64,000 bases of DNA from Parapedobacter sp035556095 (lineage in GTDB: Bacteria > Bacteroidota > Bacteroidia > Sphingobacteriales > Sphingobacteriaceae): assembly GCF_035556095.1 (NCBI RefSeq), contig NZ_DATMFT010000021.1:558001-622000 (forward strand), in the 5' to 3' direction. Positions 1-8,920 of this stretch are shown piece by piece. The stretch's first letter is position 1. Each line of letters starts with the position of its first letter. Position numbers and translations under genes: made by a program. A model generated the notes under the pieces. It was not told the DNA's origin, ran no database searches, and saw nothing but the letters and a program-made list of their open reading frames with translations.

Positions 1-1
1 A

Positions 2-442
2 TTCGTGGATTGCAACTTCAATGGGTGCAATTTCAGTTTGGCTAAGCTCAGTGGAACGGCGTTTCGGGATGTCCAATTCAAGGATTGCAAAATGCTCGGG
101 CTTCGGTTTGATACCTGCAATGCCTTTGGTCTTGCTTTTTCCTTCGAGGGTTGCCAACTGAATCATTCATCGTTTTATAGAATGAAAATTAAAAAGACCG
201 TGTTCAAAGATTCGCAGTTACAGGAAACCGACTTTGTGGAAGCTGATTTGACCAGCGCCGTGTTTGATAACTGCAACCTTATGCATTCGGTTTTCGACCA
301 TACAACCCTTGAGAAAGTTGACTTTAGGACTTCTTACAATTACGCCATTGACCCGGAAGCCAATCGTATTAAAAAGGCACGGTTTTCAATTTCAAATATC
401 GCGGGGCTTCTCGGTAAATACGACATTGACATTGAAAAATGA
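2..442 (+). CDS. Pentapeptide-repeat protein (5' end outside window)
   Basis: About 146 residues are visible. The frame is open to the left edge, so the GTG at 5 is probably internal and the true start lies outside. The protein is built almost wholly of five-residue repeats centred on Phe or Leu, with regular Cys and Asp/Asn residues (for example DCNFNGCNF, FKDCKML, FDNCNLM), which is the signature of a right-handed quadrilateral beta-helix. The tail after about residue 115 leaves the repeat pattern and ends in a short charged segment. Proteins of this fold include the gyrase-protecting Qnr/McbG group, but many have no known role. The Qnr-like comparison is only a resemblance. No signal peptide can be judged because the N-terminus is missing. 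Confidence 0.8.
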   Translation, partial: FVDCNFNGCNFSLAKLSGTAFRDVQFKDCKMLGLRFDTCNAFGLAFSFEGCQLNHSSFYRMKIKKTVFKDSQLQETDFVEADLTSAVFDNCNLMHSVFDHTTLEKVDFRTSYNYAIDPEANRIKKARFSISNIAGLLGKYDIDIEK

Positions 443-523
443 TGTCGAAGCCGCAATACATTGATGAATCTCCGGCTTTAATCAGCAGGAATTGTCAAAA
501 AATAACCATCTTTATAAAAAAAT

Positions 524-877
524 ATGCTGACAGCAATACATCCGAAGCTACCGATGCGCGATAAAGCCACGACAAGGGATTTCTATATCAATAAATTAGG
601 CTTCCATGAGTTTGGAACGACTGATTTTGACGGCTACTTAATGGTAGAAAAAGACCAGGTACAGATTCATTTTTTTGAGTTTAAAGACCTCGAACCAAAA
701 GCAAATTATGGCCAGGTTTATATCCGGACAGATGATATTGACCGTTTGTATAACCTATATTCAACAATCGGCTTGATCCATCCAAACGGTCCGTTGGCGA
801 TAAAACCGTGGGGGCAAAGGGAATTTGCATTGCTCGACCCGGATAGCAATCTGCTCACATTTGGACAATCTATTTAG
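524..877 (+). CDS. VOC-family protein, bleomycin-resistance/glyoxalase fold
   Basis: A 117-residue single-domain protein with the paired beta-alpha-beta-beta-beta modules of the vicinal oxygen chelate superfamily. The opening AIHPKLPMRD, the QIHFFEF strand and the closing REFALLDPDSNLLTFGQ are typical of bleomycin-resistance-type members, which bind small molecules as dimers or chelate a metal. It is cytosolic, with no signal peptide. It sits 6 nt before the DUF6157 gene, so the two are probably cotranscribed. Drug sequestration is the family's best-known role, but the substrate cannot be told from the sequence. Confidence 0.85.
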   Translation: MLTAIHPKLPMRDKATTRDFYINKLGFHEFGTTDFDGYLMVEKDQVQIHFFEFKDLEPKANYGQVYIRTDDIDRLYNLYSTIGLIHPNGPLAIKPWGQREFALLDPDSNLLTFGQSI

Positions 878-882
878 TTTGC

Positions 883-1293
883 ATGAAAACGCATACCACG
901 AATTACTTTAATACGTTTATCGAAGTCGCGGAAGATACGAAGGCGACCGCGGGAATGAAACCGCCGAGTAAGGCTAAGAAATCCGTCGCCGAGCTACAAT
1001 ACGACCTCATAGCAAATCATCCTTACCAATATACATCGGATGATGTTTTGTTTCAAGTGTATGCCGATCGGAACGGTTTGGTAGAAAAGGAATACGGGCT
1101 AGCCAGGGCGCAGTTTTTCTCAAAAGGGCAACCCTGTTTGCGTGTGTCGCCGCTCGGTAAGACCTACGGGTTCGGGATCCATAGCGATGACGAAGGGAAA
1201 ATAGCACTTTACGGGATGGAAACAGCGGCGTATCAAAAATTCTCAACCGACCCAACAATAAAAAAAGTAAAGGCAATGAAGTCAAGTCGCTAA
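883..1293 (+). CDS. DUF6157-like protein
   Basis: A 136-residue soluble protein opening MKTHTTNYFNTFIEVAEDTK. The conserved start, the KPPSKAKKSVAELQYDLI stretch and the HPYQYTSDDVLF segment resemble the DUF6157 family, whose function is unknown. The C-terminal part carries a G-x-G-I-H-S-DD-EGKIALYG segment and a lysine-rich end. There is no signal peptide or membrane segment. It follows the VOC gene by 6 nt and precedes the PQQ dehydrogenase by 3 nt, so all three could be on one transcript, although the dehydrogenase is functionally unrelated. Confidence 0.75.
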   Translation: MKTHTTNYFNTFIEVAEDTKATAGMKPPSKAKKSVAELQYDLIANHPYQYTSDDVLFQVYADRNGLVEKEYGLARAQFFSKGQPCLRVSPLGKTYGFGIHSDDEGKIALYGMETAAYQKFSTDPTIKKVKAMKSSR

Positions 1294-1296
1294 GAA

Positions 1297-3408
1297 GTGG
1301 AGCGTCCAGTCCACATACAATGTACAATCGTGGCTCTCGCCATCGGATTTATGCTGTGTGGACTAACGGGATGTGACCCCAAGCACATTCGCGATGAAGG
1401 CTGGCCTACGTACCTGGGCAATCACGGGCGTAACCATTTCTCGGCATTGTCGCAAATTGACACCACTAACGTGCAATCCCTTCGTGTTGCCTGGACCTAC
1501 CACTCGGGCGATACCGGGCAGGTGCAATGTAATCCATTGATTATCGACGGACGGTTATATGGCGTCACGGCTTCCAATTACCTCTTTGCCCTGGATGCCG
1601 CCACGGGTGAGGAACTGTGGCAATTTGTACCGGAGCGGACAGGGCCAAGTAATGTGAACCGTGGCGTAGCGTATTGGCGAAAGGGCGACCGGCAGCAGCT
1701 TATGTATGCGTTCCAGTCGTGGCTCTATGCGGTTGATCCCGAGTCGGGCCTGCCCATACCTACCTTTGGCGATAACGGCCGTGTAAGCCTACGGTCGGGG
1801 TTGGGGGAAGCTGCCGCTGACAAGTTTGTGGCTTCCACGACGCCCGGTACCATATTCAATGATTTAATCATCATGCCCATCCGGGTGAGTGAAGGTGTGG
1901 ATGCCGCACCCGGGTTTATACAGGCATTCAACGTCATCACAGGTGCGTTGGAATGGGTGTTCCGGACCATACCGGGACCGGGTGAGTGGGGTTTCGACAC
2001 TTGGCCTGCGGGGGCGCATGAAAACCCCGTAATTGGTGGGGCGAACAACTGGGCCGGGATGGCGCTGGATGAGGAAAGGGGAATCGTATATGTCCCTACG
2101 GGTTCGGCGGCTTTCGACTTTTATGGGGGCAATCGGAAAGGGCAGAACCTGTTTGCCAACTCCCTGTTGGCGCTACGGGCGGCGACGGGCGAGTACGTGT
2201 GGCATTATCAAATGGTACACCATGATGTGTGGGATCGCGACCTGCCCGCACCACCCAATTTGGTGACACTGACCATAGACGGTAAGAAGGTTGACGCCGT
2301 TGCCCAAGTTACCAAGTCGGGGCATGTCTTTGTGTTCGACCGCGAAGATGGCACCCCGATTTTTCCGATCGACGAAGTGCCTGTTCCGGCCTCTACCCTG
2401 CCTGGTGAGGAGACGTGGCCTACCCAGCCGATACCTCGTTTGCCACAGCCTTTTGCGCGGCAAGTGTTACACCGGGAAGACATCAATACCTTCGCCGCGG
2501 GTCGCGATTCCATTCTTCGCATATATGACAACGCCAATAAGGGGCTGTACCACCCGTTAGAACTGAACCAGACCATCCTTTTCCCGGGGGCCGACGGCGG
2601 TGCGGAGTGGGGGGGTGCCGCCGTCGATACGGACGGCATCATGTACGTCAATTCCAACGAGATGGCTTGGCTATTCAGCCTCAGTCCGCGGATACCTGCC
2701 AAATCTGGGGGTGTCATAACCGGCCAACAGCTATACACTGCTCACTGTGCCACCTGCCACCAAGCTGACTTTTCGGGTAGCCCGGCAAGTGGGTATCCGG
2801 GGCTACGGGGACTGAAAGAAAAAATGTCGCGGACGGAAATCGCCACCCTGATCGCTGCCGGCAAAGGGATGATGCCGGGCTTTGCGCAGATCAATAAACG
2901 GGAGCAGCAGGCCATCATCGGCTATCTTTTCGGTGAAGAAAAAACCGAAGTCGTATCGGCTAACCAGGAAGAAGTGCCCGAGGTGCCTTATACGTTCAAC
3001 GGTTACAACAAATTTCTGGACGGGGCCGGCTACCCGGCGATTTCACCGCCGTGGGGCACATTGACGGCAATTGACTTGAATGCCGGACAGCATATCTGGC
3101 AGATCCCGTTGGGTGAGCATAGCGAGCTAACCGCACGTGGTATCCCGATAACGGGAACGGAAAACTACGGCGGGCCGATAGTGACCGCAGGCGGATTGTT
3201 ATTCATCGCTGCCACCCGGGATAATATGTTCCGGGCGTTCGACCGGAAAACGGGCCGCCTGTTGTGGGATTATGAACTACCCGCCGCGGGCTTTGCTACG
3301 CCAGCAACCTATTCGATAGCTGGAAAGCAATATGTCGTTATTGCATGCGGCGGTACGAAGCTGGGTACGCGCGGGGGAGACAGCTATGTGGCATTTGCGC
3401 TACCCTGA
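1297..3408 (+). CDS. PQQ-dependent dehydrogenase lipoprotein with cytochrome c domain
   Basis: A 703-residue quinoprotein of the alcohol/glucose dehydrogenase type, which oxidises an alcohol or sugar with pyrroloquinoline quinone outside the inner membrane. Residues 1-26 form a lipoprotein signal with lipobox LTGC (Cys26). An eight-bladed propeller follows, beginning at WPTYLGNHGRNHFS, with W-docking repeats such as ATGELW and TGRLLWDYELPA. A monohaem cytochrome c domain with CATCH (Cys484, Cys487, His488) is inserted before the last blades, as in a known Bacteroidota subgroup. The start is GTG, 3 nt after the DUF6157 stop; the next Met lies inside the signal peptide and is less likely. No PQQ biosynthesis gene is in the window, so the cofactor must come from elsewhere in the genome or from outside. 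The substrate is not predictable. Confidence 0.9.
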   Translation: MERPVHIQCTIVALAIGFMLCGLTGCDPKHIRDEGWPTYLGNHGRNHFSALSQIDTTNVQSLRVAWTYHSGDTGQVQCNPLIIDGRLYGVTASNYLFALDAATGEELWQFVPERTGPSNVNRGVAYWRKGDRQQLMYAFQSWLYAVDPESGLPIPTFGDNGRVSLRSGLGEAAADKFVASTTPGTIFNDLIIMPIRVSEGVDAAPGFIQAFNVITGALEWVFRTIPGPGEWGFDTWPAGAHENPVIGGANNWAGMALDEERGIVYVPTGSAAFDFYGGNRKGQNLFANSLLALRAATGEYVWHYQMVHHDVWDRDLPAPPNLVTLTIDGKKVDAVAQVTKSGHVFVFDREDGTPIFPIDEVPVPASTLPGEETWPTQPIPRLPQPFARQVLHREDINTFAAGRDSILRIYDNANKGLYHPLELNQTILFPGADGGAEWGGAAVDTDGIMYVNSNEMAWLFSLSPRIPAKSGGVITGQQLYTAHCATCHQADFSGSPASGYPGLRGLKEKMSRTEIATLIAAGKGMMPGFAQINKREQQAIIGYLFGEEKTEVVSANQEEVPEVPYTFNGYNKFLDGAGYPAISPPWGTLTAIDLNAGQHIWQIPLGEHSELTARGIPITGTENYGGPIVTAGGLLFIAATRDNMFRAFDRKTGRLLWDYELPAAGFATPATYSIAGKQYVVIACGGTKLGTRGGDSYVAFALP

Positions 3409-3452
3409 AAATTCGGGGGGCTACAGCATACTGGAATGTGGAATTTTCAGTC

Positions 3453-3460
3453 TACTTTTG
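3453..3460 (+). promoter_or_regulatory. Bacteroidota -7 box TACTTTTG for the DMT exporter
   Basis: TACTTTTG matches the TAnnTTTG consensus of the Bacteroidota primary sigma factor. It ends 5 nt before the ATG at 3466, which would place the transcript start at or just before the start codon. This favours 3466 over the upstream in-frame ATG at 3436, which lies ahead of the box. No clear -33 TTTG is visible. Confidence 0.6.
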
Positions 3461-3465
3461 CCGTA

Positions 3466-4356
3466 ATGAATGCGCACGCAAAAGGGGTGGCCATGGCATT
3501 GTTTGCCGCCACGTTATGGGGTGTCTCCGGTACGGCCGGTCAATTTCTGTTCCAGCAGCGCGCCGTGGGTGTGGAGTGGCTCATGGCCGTGCGGATGCTC
3601 AGTGCGGGTTCACTGCTGCTGCTTTTGGGTATTTTCCAAAAAGATAGCCATGTCTGGGGTATTTGGCACGAAAGAGGGGATCGCCTGCGGTTACTCGTAT
3701 TCGGTATTGCGGGCATGTTGACTGTGCAATATACCTATTTTGCAGCCATAAAACATTCCAATGCGGCCACGGCCACTATTCTGCAATTTTCGGCACCCGT
3801 GATGATTGCCATCTACCTGGCTGCGCGGTATGGCAAACGGCTCAACCTTTTCGGTTATCTGGCCGTTCTTTCTGGAATATTGGGTGCATTCCTTCTTGTA
3901 ACGCACGGCCGATTGGATACGTTGGCGATATCGCCTTTAGCACTTGTTTTGGGTATAGCTTCTGCCGTTAGTTTAGCATTATATACCCTCATGCCGGGAA
4001 AATTGCTCCGCAAATACAGTGCAGTGAGTGTGATCGGCTGGGGGCTATTTATCGGTGGTGTGGTCATTTCATTCGTTAAGGTTCCATGGCAAGCTGATGG
4101 CATATGGGACGTGTACGCGCGGTTGAACGTCCTGTTCGTCGTGGTGTTTGGTACGTTGATCCCGTTTTATATGTACCTACGGGCCGTGCAAATCATTGGC
4201 GGACAGAAAGCCAGCTTGCTTACCTCGGCAGAGCCCTTGTCGGCTACATTAATTGCTGTTTTGTGGCTTGGCGTTCCATTTCAGGCGGTTGACTGGCTGG
4301 GCGCGATGCTGGTTGTGGCAACGGTGTTTCTGCTTGCAATCGACAGAAAGCCGTAG
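3466..4356 (+). CDS. EamA/DMT-family transporter
   Basis: A 296-residue inner-membrane protein with ten predicted hydrophobic segments arranged as two EamA repeats, the layout of drug/metabolite exporters of the RhaT/RarD type. Visible marks are the N-terminal ATLWGVSGTAG, the end of repeat one around AATATILQFSAPV, and the matching GGQKASLLTSAEPLSATLIAVLWLG in repeat two. An ATG 30 nt upstream (3436) would add ten residues, but the -7 box lies between the two, so 3466 is preferred. The substrate is unknown; related proteins export amino acids or other small metabolites. It converges with the next gene, with 20 nt between stops. Confidence 0.88.
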   Translation: MNAHAKGVAMALFAATLWGVSGTAGQFLFQQRAVGVEWLMAVRMLSAGSLLLLLGIFQKDSHVWGIWHERGDRLRLLVFGIAGMLTVQYTYFAAIKHSNAATATILQFSAPVMIAIYLAARYGKRLNLFGYLAVLSGILGAFLLVTHGRLDTLAISPLALVLGIASAVSLALYTLMPGKLLRKYSAVSVIGWGLFIGGVVISFVKVPWQADGIWDVYARLNVLFVVVFGTLIPFYMYLRAVQIIGGQKASLLTSAEPLSATLIAVLWLGVPFQAVDWLGAMLVVATVFLLAIDRKP

Positions 4357-4376
4357 CTTAGGAAGCAAGTTATCTT

Positions 4377-5672
4377 TCAAAACGTGATCAGCAACGTAAC
4401 GTTACGTTCATCATTTTCACCGGGTAGCCAACGTGGTCCGTCACGAACGATAAGCGTTGCAAACGCGTTGAGTTTCTCGTTGGTGGTCTCGGTAACGGTT
4501 ACCGCGGTAGGGCGACCCTCATCGTCGACCTTAAATGCCAATTCGACGGAGCCCTGGTCGTCTGCTAATTTCATGGCGTTTTTCAGGTATTGCCGATAAG
4601 CTGGCCAACCGCCCTTGGGCTGGGGTTCGCTTTTTTCAGGGCGACTTACATTCACCGTTGGGGTTTGACGCTTACCAGTACCATAGCCGACCACCACCAC
4701 TTCATCGAGGCCTACATCAGTGGGCTTAAGTGCGATGGTTAGGGTATCCAGTCCGGTAATATCGAGCGTTTGCTGCTCATAGCCGATATACTGCGAAATC
4801 AGCGTACGTGAAGTGTCCGGAAGTGTAAATCGTCCTAGCGCATCGGTAGCAACCCGTTGGCCGTCGGTAGTTTGTAAAGTGACACCCGCCAAGGGTTCTT
4901 GAGTTTCCTGGTCGACCACTTTTCCACTTACGCGGGGTCGGGGCACGTGCTGCTGAATGCTGGTGCCGCGAATGCGGATGCCATCGGTGCGGCCCGCAAA
5001 GGCCTGTTCGTTGACCCTGACGGGGGTGTTCACTTCTGCAGCTGCGGTGCGGGCCACTGATCCGATAATTGCTGATTTTGCTTGTGTGCCAAAGCTAACA
5101 ACGACAATTGAATCCACCGGGGCTGTATCGTTGTCGGATTTCGGCGTGGTCACGGCCAGCCGTGCCGCTTTCTTTTCTACACGTTCCGCTGATGTAGCCG
5201 CACTCACCGGAGGGGCTGTACGTGCCGGCTGCGGCGCAGCATCAGCTGTCCTTTCCTCGGTAGGGGATGCTTGTTCGGGCGATGGTGCTGTTTCCGGGGC
5301 GGCTTGTTGTGGCACTTCCTGTGGCGTGGCCGCAACCGTGGCTTCACGTTGTGCTAGGGTGTCGTCGCGGATGAACCACCACATACCCACAGTGAGCACG
5401 GCCAATATTGATGCGGCGATTGCCCATCGTTGTGCAGGCATGAGGCGGCGTGAGGCTGCGCGTGGCCGACGGGAACGTTCGGCAATGCGCTTGCGGATAT
5501 CGGCAAGGTTATCACCGTGCACTTGCGGCGCTTCCTGTTCCATACCGAGGATGATATCCATGAACATCGGGTCATCCTGTGCCTGCCGTTCCAACGCGTA
5601 CATTTCGCGAGGAGTTAGCTCCCCGCGGACATACCGCCTGATCAATTCCAAATCCACTTTACCCTTTTCCAT
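4377..5672 (-). CDS. Anti-sigma-like membrane protein with carboxypeptidase-regulatory and TonB_C-like domains
   Basis: A 431-residue composite protein. Residues 1-75 resemble the cytosolic part of an anti-sigma factor (VDLELIRRYVRGELTP opening, charged helices). A single membrane segment spans about 83-100, followed by a Pro/Ala/Glu-rich periplasmic linker to about 180. Residues 189-209 (VVVSFGTQAKSAIIGSVAR) look like the start of a SusC plug. A carboxypeptidase regulatory-like beta-sandwich spans 248-317, then comes DEVVVVGYG (323-331), then a TonB C-terminal-like fold to the end (GSVELAFKVDDEG...RWLPG). It overlaps the upstream sigma gene by 14 nt, so translation is likely coupled. The inferred role is a membrane sensor holding that sigma factor and perhaps contacting outer-membrane receptors. 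Confidence 0.8.
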   Translation of the reverse strand: MEKGKVDLELIRRYVRGELTPREMYALERQAQDDPMFMDIILGMEQEAPQVHGDNLADIRKRIAERSRRPRAASRRLMPAQRWAIAASILAVLTVGMWWFIRDDTLAQREATVAATPQEVPQQAAPETAPSPEQASPTEERTADAAPQPARTAPPVSAATSAERVEKKAARLAVTTPKSDNDTAPVDSIVVVSFGTQAKSAIIGSVARTAAAEVNTPVRVNEQAFAGRTDGIRIRGTSIQQHVPRPRVSGKVVDQETQEPLAGVTLQTTDGQRVATDALGRFTLPDTSRTLISQYIGYEQQTLDITGLDTLTIALKPTDVGLDEVVVVGYGTGKRQTPTVNVSRPEKSEPQPKGGWPAYRQYLKNAMKLADDQGSVELAFKVDDEGRPTAVTVTETTNEKLNAFATLIVRDGPRWLPGENDERNVTLLITF

Positions 5673-6234
5673 GGTTGGCCTCCATGCACAATTTTAAATT
5701 CCGTTTGCCATTCTGGATGTAGCTTTTTACCTCTTTTAAACTATATCCGGTCAATTCGGCTATTTCCTTATAGCACTTCTCATTTAAGAAAAACAAATCT
5801 ACACTACGTTTTTGTTTTTCAGGTAGCTGATCCATGCAGCGTTCGAGCGCCGTGAGTTGCTGTTCTTTTTCACCCGCCTCGTCCTCGGGATGCACGGCGA
5901 GGGGAAATTCCACAAATTCATCGATAGAAATGTGATGCCTGTTTTTCTCAGCACGCAGCTGCATAAGGCAATGGTTTCGGCTAAGTACGTATAGCCAACT
6001 GCCGAAGCGCTGGATTTCCTGTTTATTGACCTTATGGATGAGTTCCTCAAAAATCTGCATCACCGCGTCCTTGCTGCGCTCACTATCCTTAAGGTAACGC
6101 ATGCACACGTAGTAGACCATTTCGGCATGGGCATGGAACAACTCGCCAAGCACCGCCAAATCGCCAGTGTCGCGATAACTCCGGAGGAGTACATCGTCAT
6201 CGATGTTTTTTTTTGGTGTGCCAAATCCGCCCAT
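5659..6234 (-). CDS. RNA polymerase sigma factor, ECF-like (sigma-70 family)
   Basis: A 191-residue protein with sigma region 2 at about 15-85 (LLRSYRDTGDLAVLGELF, then the core-binding ERSKDAVMQIFEEL and the GSWLYVLSRN helix) and region 4 at about 125-180 (LPEKQKRSVDLFFLNEK, then the helix-turn-helix CYKEIAELTGYSLKEVKSYI). The frame stays open 15 codons upstream, but MGGFGTPKKN at 6234 gives a family-like N-terminus. It directs RNA polymerase to a private promoter set, presumably under control of the membrane protein encoded immediately downstream, whose start lies inside this gene's 3' end. No ECF-type promoter was convincing upstream. Confidence 0.9.
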   Translation of the reverse strand: MGGFGTPKKNIDDDVLLRSYRDTGDLAVLGELFHAHAEMVYYVCMRYLKDSERSKDAVMQIFEELIHKVNKQEIQRFGSWLYVLSRNHCLMQLRAEKNRHHISIDEFVEFPLAVHPEDEAGEKEQQLTALERCMDQLPEKQKRSVDLFFLNEKCYKEIAELTGYSLKEVKSYIQNGKRNLKLCMEANHGKG

Positions 6235-6317
6235 GGGTGGGTGAAAGTAAATCTTTTTTCCGGCTTCCCGAAATATCAATGGCTTCTTAAACCGGTCTCA
6301 CACCATTGGGTTATCGT

Positions 6318-6779
6318 TTACTGGGCAGGGCAATCGCTTATAGACAGTTGGAATCGCCGCACCAGGTCACCCCGCTTTAATTCGCCGTGATAGCTACCCG
6401 TTTCCATTTTGAAAAAATTGATTTTGTTTCTCTTTTTGTTAAGCGGAAAGTCGTATTTCACGACACTATCGTTTGTTTCGCGATTATCATTGATTAATGT
6501 TAGCATTGTGGGCGCTCCCGATTCGTTGACCAGCATCCACCTGGTATTGGAAACGAAATCATAATCCGGCAATGTATCTATCTTCCTTTGCTCATCTCGG
6601 AAATAAGGATCAAGGTAATACGTCATCGGATCTGTATTGCGGATAGTCAGGTTGCGTTTGCCGGCTTCGTTTGTGGAAAATCTCGCTACACACCCGCCAG
6701 ACAGCAACACAGGGATTAACAGCAGATAGGTGAAAAGTAACTGGGTTATTTTGATACTGCTCTTTTTGTTCGTCATCAT
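6318..6779 (-). CDS. Small exported protein, possible lipoprotein
   Basis: About 153 residues from the tandem Met pair at 6779/6776. The frame is open further upstream, but that extension has no signal-like character. Residues 9-29 are a hydrophobic signal ending LLSGGC; Cys30 could be lipidated, although Ser at -3 makes the lipobox weak. The mature part is polar, with a DPMTYYLDPYFRDEQRKIDTL segment and a C-terminal GELKRGDLVRRFQL strand. I do not recognise the family. It lies 83 nt upstream of the sigma factor gene on the same strand, so it may belong to that operon. Confidence 0.6.
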   Translation of the reverse strand: MMTNKKSSIKITQLLFTYLLLIPVLLSGGCVARFSTNEAGKRNLTIRNTDPMTYYLDPYFRDEQRKIDTLPDYDFVSNTRWMLVNESGAPTMLTLINDNRETNDSVVKYDFPLNKKRNKINFFKMETGSYHGELKRGDLVRRFQLSISDCPAQ

Positions 6780-7034
6780 CGTTCTTTTTAATTTAGGATA
6801 TTCCGACACCGCTTTATTAGTGCAGACGACCACAGCGAGAAAAAGGTTGCGTGGATTTTTTATTTTTTGCAATAACTGCTCATAAAAATATTTTTTCCAT
6901 TTATGGAAACCTAACGGGCTGTGCATCCTTCGCCAAAATTAACACGTTATGAAACCGTCATGGTTTTCAAAAACTACACAGGGAAATGATTAAACCATGA
7001 CAGCTTCATCACCACTAAAGAAAAATTTAAGCAG

Positions 7035-8909
7035 ATGAAAACAATCGTTGTTGCAATGGTGCTATCGCTGTCTCTGGTTGGACATCGCACCGATACGCTA
7101 CGTCAGGTTAGCGGTAAAGTCTATGATAAACAGACGGGCGCGGCATTAGCAAGCGTTGCTGTGACTGTAGAAGGTGCCGGGGTAGGCACCCAAACGGATG
7201 TTAAGGGATATTATACCGTTGCCGCAGAAAAGGGGCAATATCTTGTATTTAGCTATATCGGCTATGATACAGAACGTATACGCGTTGGGAAGGACGATGT
7301 GATGGATGTAAAGCTGGCCCCGTCCAAACAAAAGCTTGATGAGGTAGTTGTGGTTGGTTACGGAACGCAGGCGAAGACGGAATTGGTGGGGAGTGTCGCG
7401 GGCCTTGGAACGCCCGTCGTGTCGCGGACTTATGCACTGGTAGGTCGTATACGACAGCCGATCAATACAGAATCATACAACGGCGTTGCCGAAAATAAAT
7501 TCCATGATCCACTGGATGAAGCCCTGTCAACATTCGCTATCGATGTGGATGCCGCCTCATACAGCAATTTCCGCCGTTTCGTCAACAACGGGCAGTTGCC
7601 ACCCATTGATGCCGTGCGGATTGAAGAAATGGTCAATTATTTCCAGTATGACCTCAAAGGACCGTCGACCAATGAACCGGTGGCCATCCATACCGAACTG
7701 GCAACCGCGCCTTGGAACCCCAAGCATTATTTGTTGCGCATCGGGTTGAAAGCCAAGTCGATGCCTACCGATAAACTACCACCATCCAACCTTGTATTCC
7801 TTATTGATGTATCGGGATCGATGATGGGTGCAAACAGGCTACCGTTGGCTCAGGCATCGATGAAAATGTTGGTCGATCAATTGCGCGATAATGATCATGT
7901 GGCCATTGTAACCTATGCCGGGTCGACAACTGTAGCCTTGGAGAGTACTCCCGGTAATCAGAAAACCAAAATAAAGGATGCGATTGATGCGTTGACCGCC
8001 GGTGGAATGACGGCCGGTGGTGCTGGTCTTCAATTGGCCTACCGCACAGCACAGCAGCACTTCATAAAAGGGGGAAACAACCGTATTATTCTTGCTTCAG
8101 ACGGTGATTTTAACGTAGGACCTTCCACCGATGACGATATGGAGCAGCTCATTACCAAAGAACGGCAGCGAGGTGTAAGCTTATCCGTGATGGGTTTTGG
8201 CATGGGCAACCTCAAGGACAGCAAGATGGAGCTGTTGGCCAATAAGGGGCACGGGAATTATGCTTATATCGACAACATCACCGAAGCCCGCAAAGCAATG
8301 GTAACCGAGTTTGGAGGTACGCTGTTTACGGCGGCTAAAGATGTGAAAGTACAGGTAGAATTCAACCCGGGCAAGGTGCAAGCGTACAGGCTGTTGGGAT
8401 ATGAAAATCGACTATTGGAAAAAGAAGATTTTAACAATGATGAGAAATTGGGCGGCGACATGGGCGTAGGCCATACCGTAACCGCGCTTTATGAAATCGT
8501 GCCGATAGGGGTAAAGAGCAACTACCCCGGCGATGTGGATCCACTGAAATACCAAAAGACAAAAGAGCGGCACGTAGCGGGGAATAGCAATGAGGTGGCT
8601 ACGGTCAAGTTCCGCTATAAAGATCCCGATGGTGAAAAGAGCCGTTTGCAGCAGGTGGTCGTGGCGGGCCGGCCGCTGGAGCTGGCTAAAGCTTCTATTG
8701 ATTTCCGGTTTGCCAGCGCCGTGGCCGAATTGGGCATGCTGCTGCGCGATTCGGACTACAAACAGCAGGCAAACTATGACCAGCTGATTGCCCGGGCCAA
8801 AGGCGCTAAAGGAGCAGATGACGAAGGCTACCGGGCGGAGTTTATCCGGCTGGCAGAAAGTGTGAAGCTCCTGGCGAAAAGTAACGAATTGGCAGTGGGG
8901 AGTGAGTAA
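7035..8909 (+). CDS. VWA-domain protein, YfbK-like, with carboxypeptidase-regulatory N-terminus
   Basis: A 624-residue exported protein. A short signal peptide is followed by a carboxypeptidase regulatory-like domain (about 24-95) and DEVVVVGYG (102-110), the motif that normally opens a SusC plug. Then come a YfbK N-terminal domain (FHDPLDEALSTFAIDVDAASYSN), a von Willebrand A domain with an intact metal site (DVSGS, 258-262), and a DUF3520-like C-terminus from about 430. The family is widespread in bacteria but functionally poorly defined; the VWA domain suggests metal-dependent protein binding at the cell surface. It is divergent from the sigma/anti-sigma pair and shares the VVVGYGTQAK...GSVA element with that anti-sigma-like protein. 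Confidence 0.9.
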   Translation: MKTIVVAMVLSLSLVGHRTDTLRQVSGKVYDKQTGAALASVAVTVEGAGVGTQTDVKGYYTVAAEKGQYLVFSYIGYDTERIRVGKDDVMDVKLAPSKQKLDEVVVVGYGTQAKTELVGSVAGLGTPVVSRTYALVGRIRQPINTESYNGVAENKFHDPLDEALSTFAIDVDAASYSNFRRFVNNGQLPPIDAVRIEEMVNYFQYDLKGPSTNEPVAIHTELATAPWNPKHYLLRIGLKAKSMPTDKLPPSNLVFLIDVSGSMMGANRLPLAQASMKMLVDQLRDNDHVAIVTYAGSTTVALESTPGNQKTKIKDAIDALTAGGMTAGGAGLQLAYRTAQQHFIKGGNNRIILASDGDFNVGPSTDDDMEQLITKERQRGVSLSVMGFGMGNLKDSKMELLANKGHGNYAYIDNITEARKAMVTEFGGTLFTAAKDVKVQVEFNPGKVQAYRLLGYENRLLEKEDFNNDEKLGGDMGVGHTVTALYEIVPIGVKSNYPGDVDPLKYQKTKERHVAGNSNEVATVKFRYKDPDGEKSRLQQVVVAGRPLELAKASIDFRFASAVAELGMLLRDSDYKQQANYDQLIARAKGAKGADDEGYRAEFIRLAESVKLLAKSNELAVGSE

Positions 8910-8920
8910 CCCCGCTGCCC

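Noticed and set aside
4957..5697. 246-codon plus-strand frame within the anti-sigma-like gene
   Set aside because: It is the reverse-strand shadow of an Ala/Pro/Thr-rich region; it shows low-complexity sequence and no family features.
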